Of a DNA stretch of 64,000 bases, positions 30,969-41,799 are shown in pieces. Position 1 is the stretch's first letter. Each line of letters starts with the position of its first letter. The stretch is taken from the NCBI RefSeq assembly GCF_029867415.1, contig NC_081183.1, forward strand, positions 50,609,133 through 50,673,132, written 5' to 3'. Under the pieces are notes generated by a model. It had not been told where the DNA came from and ran no database searches. It saw only the letters and a list, made by a program, of their open reading frames with translations. This DNA is from Vicia villosa (Eukaryota; Streptophyta; Magnoliopsida; Fabales; Fabaceae). A program made the position numbers and the translations under genes.

Positions 30969-31676
30969 AAGAATCTTAGAATGCAGCGACGTTAAAGACT
31001 TTGAAAGTAAATAACATGAAAGTAATTCGAAAGTAAATGACATTAAAGTAAAGATACAGAAATGTAAATGGCAAGAAGTAAATGGAATGCAGTAATTCTG
31101 AAAGATATTTGAAAAAGAAAGATAATACACATGTATTAAAGTGGTGGTGTCATACGTACATTTTCTCAGCGAACTCTTTCTCTTAACACTTGATACTTGA
31201 GTAAATATGTGAGTGATTTGTACAAAATGAACACACAGAATCCTAACATTAAGACTCCTATTTATACTAGTTTCGACCTTAACGGTCCTACACTAATCTG
31301 CTGCCACGTCTCTCATAAGAACTTCCAGCGACGCCATCTGTTACTTGGACAGTTACGAAACCCTCTTCGAATTTCAAATCTTCCCGCCTGAGTCCGTCTT
31401 CGACGCGTGGCAGTGTATTAAAAACACTACGAAACACGCTAAGTAGTAATACTTGAATATATTTTATAAATTTTGTCTAAGTCCCCGAAGACACATACTT
31501 TCACTAGCTTTCAGTATTCATTATCTTCATAACGAACTTAGAAATCTTTATTCTCGAAGCATGGCCATCAGTAGCCATTCTTTTATTTTTAAGGGATGGC
31601 CATCAGTAACCATCTTTCCTTCGATTTTCCACTTCTTCGAAGGACAAATATTACAAGACGAAATCTTCAGCTAACA
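30969..31676 (-). repeat. Tat element 5' LTR, inner end deleted
   Basis: Matches 16755-17463 of the left LTR with about five substitutions and one 1-bp indel. The part equivalent to 16477-16754 (R/U5), the primer-binding site and the leader are missing; gag coding sequence abuts directly at about 30968. Confidence 0.9.
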
Positions 31677-31681
31677 TGGTG

Positions 31682-31888
31682 CTGACAGGCAGCTGAACAG
31701 TTTTCAGAGGTCCAATCCTCCGTTGTTCAAAGGCACGCACGATCCCGAAGGCGCTCAGAGGTGGCTGGAGGAAATTGAAAGGATTTTCCGAGTGATCGAT
31801 TGTGCTGAAAATCTGAAGGTGAGGTATGGTACTCACATGTTGTCTGAAGAAGCTGACGATTGGTGGATGGCTAGTAGGGATGAACTTA
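31682..31888 (+). pseudogene. Second chromovirus gag copy, continuation
   Basis: Continues the gag split at 16476; it matches the first copy from ADRQLNSFQR to MASRDEL (12943-13149). At 31888 the match stops abruptly and Ogre-like LTR sequence begins, so the rest of this element is deleted. Confidence 0.92.
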
Positions 31889-33070
31889 GGTTTGTTTAAT
31901 TAGGAAAATAATTAGGGTTACCTTTAGGGTTCGATTTCAAAAAACTTTTTTTTTGCCTTTTTATTTTCCTACGAGTTTCTTCTTATTTTGATAATTGCCT
32001 CAGCCTTTTAATAATTTTAGGTTTTTTTTTATATTTTCACGCTCAATTCTTCCTCTATTATGTAACTGCCCCAAAGTCATGTAATAGTTGTAGGTTTACA
32101 ATTTCTGCATTTTTTATTTTTGTTTCCCGGGTTTTTTGGCTATGTATCCCCATCCCGAAGCCTTGTAATAGCGTAAGACTTTACTTTCCGCATTTATATT
32201 TCTGCCTTTCTTTTATTGCGTGGTTAGTAATATAGGGAGTGACAAGAATGCCAATTGAACATAAATCACTAATTACAAGATAAAATAACTGAATTGAATC
32301 ACGTGATTGATGCACCCACACATCTTTAATGGTAATTCCTCTTATTGCTGCCTTTCGCTTAAAAATAGTCAAGTCCCTCGGATACGAGGATGCCTTAGCA
32401 AATGTTGCCCTCAGTTCATTATCATCATCAAAGATCATAAGTCCCTTCGAGTTACCTATGATAAGATGATGATCGTCCCTTTCGAATGCTAAGGTATCCC
32501 CATTGGTTGCCTAAATGACTATTATATCCTCCCCTAAGACTTCCTGCCCTCTTTATGGTATGGATAGCCTTATGGCGAACGATACTTCTCGATGACTCTT
32601 TTCAAATCCAATGAAAAGACTACCTACCCTTCTTATGGTATGGATAGCCCTTTCAAACGAAAGACTCAAAGAACAAGGAAGGCACTCTTAGGGTAGTTGC
32701 TCCTAATTGCTTGCTCATATTCAAATCAAACTTTCAAATTACTTTCATACACCTCTTTTCAAAACAATTTCCAAAAGGCTACGCTTATTTACAAGATAAA
32801 GTCCTTATTCAAAATATTTTCTAATCACACACTACACTCTTTCTAACATTTCAAACAAACAAAAAGTGAGCTAAACAATTAAGAGCCCATGGATAACTGT
32901 GGATACAAAGGGTGCTTACACCTTCCCTTTGTATAACCTACCCCCCGAACTCAAAATCTTTTAAAGGCCTTTCCTGTTCTTTTTGCCTTTCCTAATTGGA
33001 TAAAATAAAATTCGGTGACGACTTTTGCTGTCCGCGACATTTTAAAAGTCAGTTCTCCCACCGTATTACA
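31889..33070 (+). mobile_element. Truncated Ogre-like LTR copy
   Basis: Non-coding. From about 32215 it parallels 3900-4751: CACGTGATTGATGCACCCACACA, alternating CCTTATGG and GGATAGCC motifs, GAGCCCATGGATAA, CCTTTCCTGTTCTTTTTGCC, a GGTGACGACTTTTGC primer-binding-site relic near 33015, and the terminal CACCGTATTACA (33059-33070). The left end is cut at the gag fragment and the right end abuts a MULE fragment. Confidence 0.55.
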
Positions 33071-33730
33071 TCAATATATATTCCTTTTGAATCTCTAGCA
33101 CTTTAGTCCATAAACGGAAAGTACCTTTCTTATACCACACCCACTCACCAACTTCCAAATACTATCCATTGTCCAATTAGTAACTACAAGCCCAGTTACA
33201 GTAGTCTCAACCCCTCCTCTGTAAATAATTTCATCTGGATTAACCCTAATAAATTCTCCCCCATGGTGAAACGTAACAGTAAAAGGTTCGAAGTCCTGTG
33301 CATATATCTAAATAAGTAAGCATAACAGAAGCACCGTATTACAGTTAGTAACTATGATGAAGTTTCAAAATCAACATACCTTGGACATTGCAGACGCCGT
33401 TGTCGTCTTCGTGATCTTCTGAGTTGTCTTCTTCGCAGACGAATCGCTCTCTTCCCAAACCCTATTTTTGATTTTGCAATGGGGGGTATAAAAGAAGAGA
33501 TGATTTTGCTAAAAACTTATGTCATCACCCAGAAAATAAAACAAAATGCCATGTGGCTAATTATAAAAGCCACCCGTACATGGTTTTAAGAAAATTCAAA
33601 AGATTCCATGACATCTGGCAAATGGGGGGAAAACTGATGGAATCAACATAAGATAGGGTGGGGGAAAAAACTTTACGAGGGGCTAAAACCTGATTTCGCT
33701 AACTTTGCAGGGGGTTTATATATTTAACCC
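33071..33730 (-). pseudogene. MULE transposase 5' fragment (PB1-like domain)
   Basis: On the minus strand an ATG at 33388 opens a 9-nt coding exon (33380-33388), followed by a GT-AG intron (33296-33379) and a second exon from 33295. That exon encodes FTVTFHHGGEFIRVNP and IIYRGGVETTV, which resemble the PB1-like N-terminal domain of legume MuDR-family proteins. A frameshift near 33155 precedes GTFRLWTKVLEIQKEY. The fragment stops at 33071 against the LTR remnant. The outer end near 33730 (GGGTTAAATATATAAACCCC on the minus strand) may be the start of the terminal inverted repeat. Family call is from remembered motifs. Confidence 0.5.
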
Positions 33731-35181
33731 TTTATAATTTTACCTTATATTTAATGGATAATATACATGAAATTGCGTTCTTAAATAAATTTGAAATACT
33801 ATTATATTTCATATATAAAGGGATGCAAACAGAATGTCCATTAAACTTCTTTTAATCTTATCCTTATCAACTTTTTTTGCATATATTTCATACATAGAAT
33901 ATGATAAAATATACAAATAATACATGTTGATTTTTCTAAAGAATTAAAAAGAATATATAATGGTTTGTAGGGTTTGTAACATAATGCGGTTTGGTTTGGT
34001 TTGATTCGGTTTGTAAAATATAAACTGCAAACCAATGGTGATTCTATAGCCCGGCGAGTCCGGGCACGCGTCCGGGCTCAACCCCTATTTTCTTTGTATT
34101 TCCCCCAATTAAATAGTCGAATTCTAGACGAAATTAGGGGCAAAATTAATAAAAATAAGGGTGTGAAAACTAAAATAGATGAGTACCCAATGGTCCAGAC
34201 AGGCCCAAACTTATTAATTATATATGAATTATAACAAAAAATTTAAAAATTAATTATGCTACAGTGTTATAGACCGGCTGGTGTTTCATCATTCCCCTCT
34301 TTATCTTTAACGATTGGTGTTTCATCTTTTCCCTCTTTGTCTATGACGGTTGGTGCTTCAAGATATACATATTTAATCATTATTATTAAATATTATTATA
34401 ATAAGAGTTTTATATTGTTGATAAAACTCCAATCCGCTAATTATCTTCTTAGTCTTTTTTTTTTGAATGATACCATTTTCATTTTTTAGTCTTCTTGCAA
34501 TTTATGCTTTCAAAATTTTATAATTGATTAGACCTTCCCTAATTTTATAATTTTTTTTACTTCTTTTCTATTATAATTTTATAGCGACATTATAATTTTC
34601 CATATATTATAAAATCAAACAAGAAATCATGGGCGTTTAAATTTAATTAAAAGGTAAGAGTAATGCAAACTGAAATGTATGAACATGATGAGTTTTACTA
34701 TGTGGTCAAATTAGAGAGTTCAAGCAAAATTTATTTGTCAATATGAGAAATTATCTAAGTTTTCCATATAATAAATAACATTAAAAATTTTGGGGTTTTT
34801 TTTTAAGAAATAAGTTGAAAATGTCCAACTATTATTTTGTTTTCTTTTTTATTGAATAAATTATCTTTAATAAAAATAATATTAAAATTAATTTATAAGT
34901 AAATTTATAGTTATAAAATAAAATAAATGCATAATAATTTGAAAATTCAACTCAATTATAGATATTGTAATAAACCAATATAAAAACTAAAATGGAAAAA
35001 AAACTATTTGAATTTTTAGAGTTTTTTAATTTCCTCAAGGGCACACACGTTTACAATTGAACATTTACTATTGTTCACTATAAATAGATCTAACAAAAAC
35101 TAAAGACAATTGGAATACTCTTTATTTTCTTATCATCTTTTTTTTAGAGTACAAGTTAGAAAAAGCAAGGTACTCGAAATC
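33731..35181. other. Non-coding AT-rich stretch
   Basis: No gene is supported. GGTTTGGTTTG-rich sequence at 33961-34020 has a complementary-style partner at 35480-35600 (GGTTTGGTTTGG and CCGGTTCGGTTTTGAAC), as in degraded hAT-like elements. At 34036-34110, GCCCGGCGAGTCCGGGCACGCGTCC resembles 35198-35225, so a related transposon end is present twice. Boundaries are unresolved. Confidence 0.35.
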
Positions 35182-35477
35182 ATGGGTGGAGCTACAGCCC
35201 AGCGAACCCGAACACACGTCCGCGCTCAACTCCTCCTTTCGTTGTATACTTCCTATTTAATAGTTGATTTTTAGACAATACCAGGAGCAAAATTAATAAT
35301 TTTTAGACAAAATTAAGGGGAAAATCAGTACAATTATGGTGTGAAATTTTTGGACAAAATCAAGAGATTTTTTTAGATAATATCAAGAGCAAAATTAGTA
35401 GAGACATGATGTAAAATTAGTAAAAACAAGGTGTAAACTTTTTGCCCAGACTCTCAAAATTTCTGGCTCCGCCACTG
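35182..35477. mobile_element. Short hAT-like non-autonomous remnant
   Basis: The left end CATGGGTGGAGCTACAGCC and the reverse complement of the right end, CAGTGGCGGAGCCAGAAATT, are imperfect terminal inverted repeats of the type common in plant hAT elements. No convincing 8-bp target duplication remains, so the borders are approximate. Confidence 0.45.
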
Positions 35478-35771
35478 CCACAAACCGAACCAAACCATGC
35501 GATTTTGTTAGAAAATGACCTGAACTAATCCGAACGAAATGCGGTTTTTGTGGTTTTCGGTTTGGTTTGGTTTGCGGTTTTCTATTGTGCCGGTTCGGTT
35601 TTGAACATCCGTGGTTAACATTGAAAATATGCACATATAGAAAAAGAAAAATGCACTTAATTTTAAATAAAAAAGAGCCTTAATAACTCATAGTAAGTTT
35701 GCATTAAGATTAAAAAGGATTCAAACTGACAACGAACAAAACTAACATGATAAAATAACAAAAAATGTAGT

Positions 35772-36400
35772 TCAATAACAAAGTTGTTTAAAGTGTAATT
35801 TTCTCTCACCCGTAACTAGCCTTTGGTGTTGCTTCATTCTTTCTTGTGCTTCAAACTCCTAATCCAATAAGTTAAGAGAAACTATGATAAAGACTTAAAG
35901 AGAAGCACAACGGATAGTCTTTATAAAATTTGTGAATTGCAAAGCAAAAATGTTTTGTGACATTAAATACACACTTACGGCATGAACCACACGAGCTACG
36001 TTGTTGATTACTTCAGGGGTATCCCTAACAATAACAATGCCTTCCAGCTGCAACAGTTGAATTTGAATTTAGTCATAGTCACAGTTGAAGTAAACAAAAA
36101 AAAAATACCGCGACCAAAATTGCACGGTCATGGCATAACAAGCTTGAAGCATTTCTTAATTGCCATCATACAGTATAATACATAGCTTTGAATAAAAAAT
36201 ACAAAAAAAAATGAACTCGATGAAACAAAGAAAAAAAGTATATCTTAAAAAGGAAAATTGAGGAACCTTTTAGGAGTAATGTCAGTGAAATTTGAGAAAG
36301 AGGAAAAGGGAAAAAATTAGGGTTTTAGAAGACTAACCTCTTGAATTTCCTTGGAGAGTTTCCTTGTTCTGGTTGCTTTTTGGTGTGTTTTGAGAGCTAT
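35772..36400 (-). pseudogene. Possible three-exon small gene, start codon not found
   Basis: I do not recognise the family. On the minus strand three segments join in phase: 36338-36400, 35979-36047 and 35772-35858, with introns GTTAGT...TTGCAG (290 nt) and GTAAGT...GATTAG (120 nt). The product is about 72 residues: a basic N-terminus (KATRTRKLSKEIQE), a central LEGIVIVRDTPEVINNVARVV and a charged end (EFEAQERMKQHQRL). The frame opens with ATA at 36400 where an ATG would be expected; there is no in-frame ATG upstream before a stop. TATAAAA on the minus strand near 36530 could serve as a promoter. It may be a gene fragment, a gene with a lost start, or a gene with an extra upstream exon. Confidence 0.4.
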
Positions 36401-36584
36401 GTTTTTAATTTGTTCCTTTTTCTTTTATGTGTTTGTGTAGGGTTTTCAATTTCGGTTGGAAGAAGAGAGGGAGACGACTGCTTTTGAGAAACAGATGCGT
36501 TTGGAATTAGGGAGAAATTAAATTATAGTATTTTATAAAAAATATATGATATGATTCGCTCCTAAATCACTAATTCAAAATTAG

Positions 36585-36822
36585 CCCAGCGGCAAATCTA
36601 TTTATCTTGGTAGCGTAGTATCAAACACTAGATATCTAACTTATTGAAAATTGGTTCTAATTTTGTCATTAAGTGATGTTTGATTGTGATAACTCTGATT
36701 ACACCCAGCGGCAAATCTATTTATCTTGGTAGCGTAGTATCAAACACTAGATACCTAACTTATTGAAAATTGGTTCTAATTTTGTAATTAAGTGATGTTT
36801 GATAGTGATAAATCTGATTACA
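36585..36822. repeat. Tandem duplication, 119 bp x 2
   Basis: Two adjacent copies (36585-36703 and 36704-36822) starting CCCAGCGGCAAATC differ at only a few positions. The stretch 36823-37390 is AT-rich without recognisable content. Confidence 0.95.
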
Positions 36823-37390
36823 AGTTCTAGAAGTGATATTCGAGCTTTGTTCGATGATGAGGTGTGTTACTTGCAAACATTATGACACTCAGGTCAGTGA
36901 CAATCATATATTGAGGTTTTAGGTTAGATAATGTGTCTCTAAGACTAATTTATTATATGTCTTTTAAAGTGAAGTTTTAGGATTTCAATCTCTATAACCT
37001 TTTTGGGAGACACCTATCTCAAAGAATAAATGTTATTAAATTATATGACTATTACATCTAATGACCCATAATTGTCAGACAACTTTGGTTTACCTCTACA
37101 ATGGATATACTTTTTAAATTTCCCCTATCTAAAGAATTCAGATGACTAAAATTCTTGTGAGTTGGACAATGAATAGATCAGAATAATTGTGTTAAAATAT
37201 GTTATTTATTTATTAATTCAAATTTATAAAATTGATTATATATTACTTTACTTTATAAAATAAATTATTTTGACTTTATTTTAGAAAAAATATATTAAAT
37301 TAAGTAAATAAATAAATGAGTGTGGATAATATTTAGTTTTACTTTATTTGTAAAACAAATTTGTATTTTATTTATTCAAGTCCCCAACAC

Positions 37391-37400
37391 TATACATATA
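37391..37400 (+). promoter_or_regulatory. TATA-like element of the PNRC-like gene
   Basis: TATACATATA lies about 115 bp upstream of the ATG at 37505, followed by a CT-rich leader. Confidence 0.5.
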
Positions 37401-37504
37401 CATACCCGAAACGTTCGTGGACAGTAAAGAGAAAAAAGAATCGAAATATTCATCTCAATTCTCACATACTCTGATCTTATTTTTCATACATTCTACATGC
37501 TTCA

Positions 37505-37969
37505 ATGGGAACTTCACTTCTTCTTCAACCCAACGACTCATCTTCCATCGTCACACACCCTAACTCTAACCAGAGTACCCGGAGAAATCGGTTACCGACC
37601 ACCGTGAACCCTAGCTCGCAGGATGGAAATCGTACCCACTCCGGCGGTGATCGAAACTGCACTGTGAAACACCCTGGATTGAATCTTGTGATGGGTCAGG
37701 TGAAGATTCTCAAGAGAGGAGAGAAGCTGAGTCCTGGCAATGTGATAAAGAGTGAGGGTGAGGCATGTTATGATTCGATGTTAGGATCAACTGATAGGTT
37801 TGGTCCAGATCCTCAGACGATGAAGAAGGAGGTTAGGGTTCATGATTTGATGGAGGGACTCTATGCAGGACTGACTGTTTCGTCGCCTCCGCCGAGTTCG
37901 GTACCGGTTCCGGGGTTTCTTGGAATGCAAAGAGGCGCTGATGATTTTGTGGTTTCTTTGTTTAAGTGA
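37505..37969 (+). CDS. PNRC-like small proline-motif protein
   Basis: A 154-residue intronless protein. The N-terminal half is Ser/Thr/Asn-rich and looks disordered. A conserved-looking middle (LNLVMGQVKILKRGEKL) is followed near residues 127-142 by SSPPPSSVPVPGFLG, which fits the short proline-rich SPPPS.LP.P.FL motif of the PNRC family. In animals PNRC proteins use it to bind nuclear receptors or the decapping factor Dcp1; plant members are mostly uncharacterised, so a link to mRNA decay is inference. A poly(A) signal AATAAA follows at 38153, about 185 bp downstream. It lies about 1.2 kb from the 3' end of the convergently transcribed sugar transporter. Codon use and a clean start and stop support a real gene. 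Confidence 0.85.
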   Translation: MGTSLLLQPNDSSSIVTHPNSNQSTRRNRLPTTVNPSSQDGNRTHSGGDRNCTVKHPGLNLVMGQVKILKRGEKLSPGNVIKSEGEACYDSMLGSTDRFGPDPQTMKKEVRVHDLMEGLYAGLTVSSPPPSSVPVPGFLGMQRGADDFVVSLFK

Positions 37970-38152
37970 TTAGCTAAGTTTGGATGGATAGTTAGTGTGT
38001 TTTATTGAAAGGTTTTGAAATTAGAATGCATGCCAAAGAGGAGTTATGTTTAGGTTTTATTTATAGTTTCATTATGAAAAGAGGACAGGAGTAAATTCGT
38101 TGTGCTGTTGTGCTTTGATCACTTATACTCATGTATTTCTGATATTTAATCC

Positions 38153-38158
38153 AATAAA
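38153..38158 (+). terminator. Poly(A) signal of the PNRC-like gene
   Basis: AATAAA about 185 bp after the stop codon. The following stretch to 39084 holds no recognisable feature apart from A-rich runs near 38760. Confidence 0.6.
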
Positions 38159-39084
38159 ACTTGATACTCTGCTGTTATTATAGTATGTTTTGAATCGATG
38201 ACCATCGATATATACATGATTACGAGTGAATTAATAGATGGTTCAGTTGCAGGACATGGAAAATAAGCTCTCTATTTTACTTTGTACCAAAATTATGAGT
38301 TTTCATTTGATGGCAATGTAAAATTAATACATTGAATATGCCGGTTATCATTCTCAGGAATGTGATTTTTATTGTTTGAAAGTAATACATTTGGGTTTAT
38401 GAATGAGTTCAACTCTTTGCAAGCATGAACTAGGTTTGGAACAATTACTATACTTCATTGGTATTGAATAGATTTGGATTTGTGAAACTCTGTTTTCTGG
38501 TCTAGTAAGTGAAGTAAAGTTTTTGTGTCTTATTATATGTTCTTAACTTGCTGGATTTTTATAATTTGCTCAAGTGATCTTATCTTATGGTGTTACAAGC
38601 ATGGAGTTCGAGACTTTAATTGTTTCCCAGTTTAAGTTTTAGAATTTTATTGCTTGTCTCAGTGCCTATCTGGGTATGACTGCTAATCTTTTCTGTTACT
38701 GTAAGAGCTGCAATTGATTATGTTCAATAGTGTGTGACAGGAGAAAGAATTTGATGAAAAAACTGAAAAAAAAAAAGAAAAAAAAGAGAGATATAAAGAG
38801 ATAGCTATGTTATCGTATTTGTAGTAACTTAATTCCTTTCTGGGCTAAGATTGAGAAAGTCAAGCAATGAATTTCGGTTGTGTTAGAAAATTAAGTTTTG
38901 TTTAGAATACTTGAGCATTACAATTATTATTTATCCCCCCAAGTGTTCTCAATGTAAACTTATACATAGACACATCTTTCTTTACATTGTTGTGCTCAAT
39001 GCTCTCATTACAAATAAATTGTGCAAATTACCAATTTAAATCCTTTATCGTCAGGCAATGACGACAATCTTGGATGTAACATCT

Positions 39085-39103
39085 TTTATTCGTGTAATTT
39101 ATT
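39085..39103 (-). terminator. Poly(A) signals of the STP gene
   Basis: AATAAA on the minus strand at 39098-39103 and again at 39085-39090, 40-55 bp after the stop codon. Confidence 0.55.
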
Positions 39104-39140
39104 TCTGTAATGTAAGTTTGATGGTAGGAACTGAACTGAA

Positions 39141-41697
39141 TTAGAACTCGTCTGCAGGTAGTATCAGTTTCCAGAACCAATGCTTCTTCCACATATATGC
39201 CATCTCTTCAATGGGAATACCTTTGGTTTCAGGCAAGAACAGCATAACAAATACGGTCATGACGACAATCCAGCAGGCGAAAAAGAGAAAGATCCCAAAC
39301 TTCAATGCGCAGAGAAGACCAAGGAATGCTTGAGCAATTACGAAAGTAAACAGAAGGTTTACTGCAACTGTGATACTCTGCCCTGCTGAACGGATTTCCA
39401 ATGGAAATATCTCGCTTGGAATTGTCCACCCAAGGGGCCCCCACGACCATCCAAATGCTACAACAAAGAGACAAACCACAACTACTACCAATATTGAATA
39501 GCCTCTCGACAGTGCCTGGTTTTCCCCAAACTTGAGCCCTAGAATTATTGCAACTATAGTCTGTTCATGTGAAAAAACAAAAATAAAATAAGTTGCCATG
39601 CATTAGACTAATTCATGTAGGATTTTTGTTTGAGAAGTATATTTTTCTTACCTGACATATGATCATTTGTATTCCACCGCTGATGAGAAGAGCTCTCCTT
39701 CCCAGTCTATCAACTGTTGCAATGGAAAGGAATGTCGAGCAAGCAAGAACGCCGCCGGTCAAAGCTGAGGAGTAGAGGGAAGCATGTCCGCCGAATCCCA
39801 TACTTTGGAACAGCACTGGAGCATAAAAGAGAATGGAATTTATGCCAGTCATGATCTGTGAAGTTGGCATGACAATTGCCATAACCAACTCCGGTCTATA
39901 CCTTTTCTCAAGGATGTTACGAAAAGGGTGCTTTATCGAGTTCGCCAACTCACTTGCATCAACCATATCTTCAAACTCTGCTTCAACATCGCTAGTTCCT
40001 CTGATTTTTTCTAGGAGTTTCCTTCCTTTTTCTTTCATTCCACGTTCTATTAAGCTATTTGGAGTGTCGGGAAGAAATATTCCTCCTACCATCATCAAAA
40101 GAGCCGGTACTCCAGCCAAGCCTAGGGACAGCCTCCATCCCCAAGGTCTAATATTCTGTGTTCCGAAATTCACCATGTTGGCCGCGAAAATCCCAAGAGT
40201 TGTTGCCACTTGAAACATCATGTTCAATCCTCCTCGCAGGTGTGTTGGCGCCATCTCTGATAAATAAAGCGGAATTGCCTTCAAAAGAAGCATGAGTGGG
40301 AGTAGCTCAAGTAATTTGTCAAGTTTAAGGTATTATCTTCTAACTCAAACAAAGATTGTTTCCATCATAAATACTATCTTTCATTTCCTGTACATTTTAT
40401 GAACTAACATCAACCATTACATTATTTATTAACAATTAACACTAGCACCCTTCATTGTGTTTGTTACTTTGGATGATTCCAGGCTTTAAGAAGGAAAAAA
40501 AATGTTAGTTTCATCCCTTCATCGAAATATAACAGTATTTTAAACCAGAAAAGAAAAAAAAAACTTCTAAGAAATGATCATCAAAGGTAGAAAGTGAGAC
40601 TTGAGATTGAGACATTAGTCTAAGGAATGATTATCATAAGATAGGTAGAAAGTGAAACTAGAGACATTAGTCTAACCCTTCTAAGGATTGATTGTAGAGT
40701 ATAAAAATATGTTATTACCTGATTTCCAAATCCGATGCCAATGCCGAGCATAACACGGCCGAGTATCAGCATTGCTAGGTTACCAGCTGCAGCATTCAGA
40801 ATTGATCCAATGAGAAAGCTGACACCACCAATAATGATGCTTATCCGACGTCCATACTTTCTGGTAATAGGAGATGCAACCAGAGATGCAATTAAACCAG
40901 CAACGTAAAGAGAAGACGTAAAGGCCGCGAGTTTCTGACTGTCGTATTTGCAGTAGTTATTTTCCTTTGCATGCTTTTTTTGCATGTATACTTCTGGGAA
41001 GAATTGTTCAAGGAAGTCATCCATGGAAGTCACTCCACCTATTATAACCATAAAACATACATCAGAACAAATATAAACACAAAAACACTGATAAAAAATT
41101 GGAATAGATCAAGCTTTCTCCAACATACATCTTAACCTAGTAAAAGTTATTGAAATAAAGTAACAATTCAAGAAAGATATTCTCGATAATCGAATTATAT
41201 CTTATTAATTATTGTATTATTATATCAAAACGCAACGGCGTTAAAACTTTTAAGAGAGATTTTTAGTCTCTGTATTTGCATGCAAAGAGGATGGCGCGGA
41301 ATAAACACAAAAATTGAAACATGATACGAAAATGTTATGGATCTGTTGTCTGAAATTTCAAATCTTGATCTCCTTAACCAGAATATTCCTGTCATGCAAA
41401 TTTTAACGTTGGTACAATAATATTCCCCTTTTCAGTATCATTCTTATTTAACCTTTCAACCAGAACAATTTTTACAACAGCCTAAAAAACATCGAAATCA
41501 GACAGAAAAAAGTAATACTTTTTTTATATGATTGAGATTAAGGAAGAAGAACCTGAAATTCCGACATCATATCCAAATAATGAGCCACCAATAGCCGCAA
41601 CAATGCAAGCAATGATAACATAAGGAGTAACTCTCCCTTTATAAAGATTTGCCCTTTCCTTCCCTACAGAATCTGTTGTAAAACCCCCACCTGCCAT
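39141..41697 (-). CDS. STP7: Monosaccharide/H+ symporter, STP7-like, four exons
   Basis: Sugar transport protein of the MFS superfamily; family members are plasma-membrane proton symporters importing monosaccharides into sink cells. Exons are 41553-41697, 40719-41038, 39652-40278 and 39141-39560, all with GT-AG introns and matching phases, giving 503 residues against about 510 usual. Seen: a short cytosolic N-terminus, [21 protein letters not shown] in and after helix 1, the STP Cys-bearing loop (NNYCKYDSQ), TRKYGRR after helix 2, [12 protein letters not shown] after helix 6 (Asp where Glu is usual), [14 protein letters not shown] in helix 7 and [11 protein letters not shown] at the end. Overall wording is closest to Arabidopsis STP7 as I remember it; STP7 is described as an arabinose/xylose transporter, so that substrate is an inference. 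No disruption seen. Confidence 0.93.
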
Positions 41698-41787
41698 TTT
41701 CTTGATTCAAACTAGAATGAATGCTTTTCTTCTTCTTTTTCTTTCTTCAGAAATGAAAAATATCACTGTTCCTATAAATTTCTCATC

Positions 41788-41794
41788 ATTTATA
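41788..41794 (-). promoter_or_regulatory. TATA box of the STP gene
   Basis: TATAAAT on the minus strand (context CACTATAAATG) about 95 bp upstream of the ATG. Confidence 0.6.
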
Positions 41795-41799
41795 GTGTG

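Larger units (their letters stand above)
16477..31676 (-). mobile_element. 15.2-kb Tat-lineage Ty3/gypsy element with antisense genes
   Basis: The element is bounded by TGTTTACGG (16477) and AGCTAACA (31676) and flanked by the target duplication TGGTG at 16472-16476 and 31677-31681, inside the chromovirus gag. Sense is the window minus strand: gag-protease (30903-26980), RT (27092-25791), and gRNaseH-aRNaseH-integrase (25784-23379). The 3' LTR is on the left (16477-17463) with a polypurine tract at its inner edge. The 5' LTR on the right (30969-31676) lacks about 280 bp at its inner end, together with the primer-binding site. Two antisense genes occupy 17916-23138. The extra RNase H and antisense ORFs between pol and 3' LTR are known Tat features. 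LTR parts differ by about five substitutions and one indel in 708 bp. Confidence 0.95.

Noticed and set aside
39833..40213. 126-codon plus-strand ORF
   Set aside because: Antisense shadow of exon 3 of the sugar transporter.
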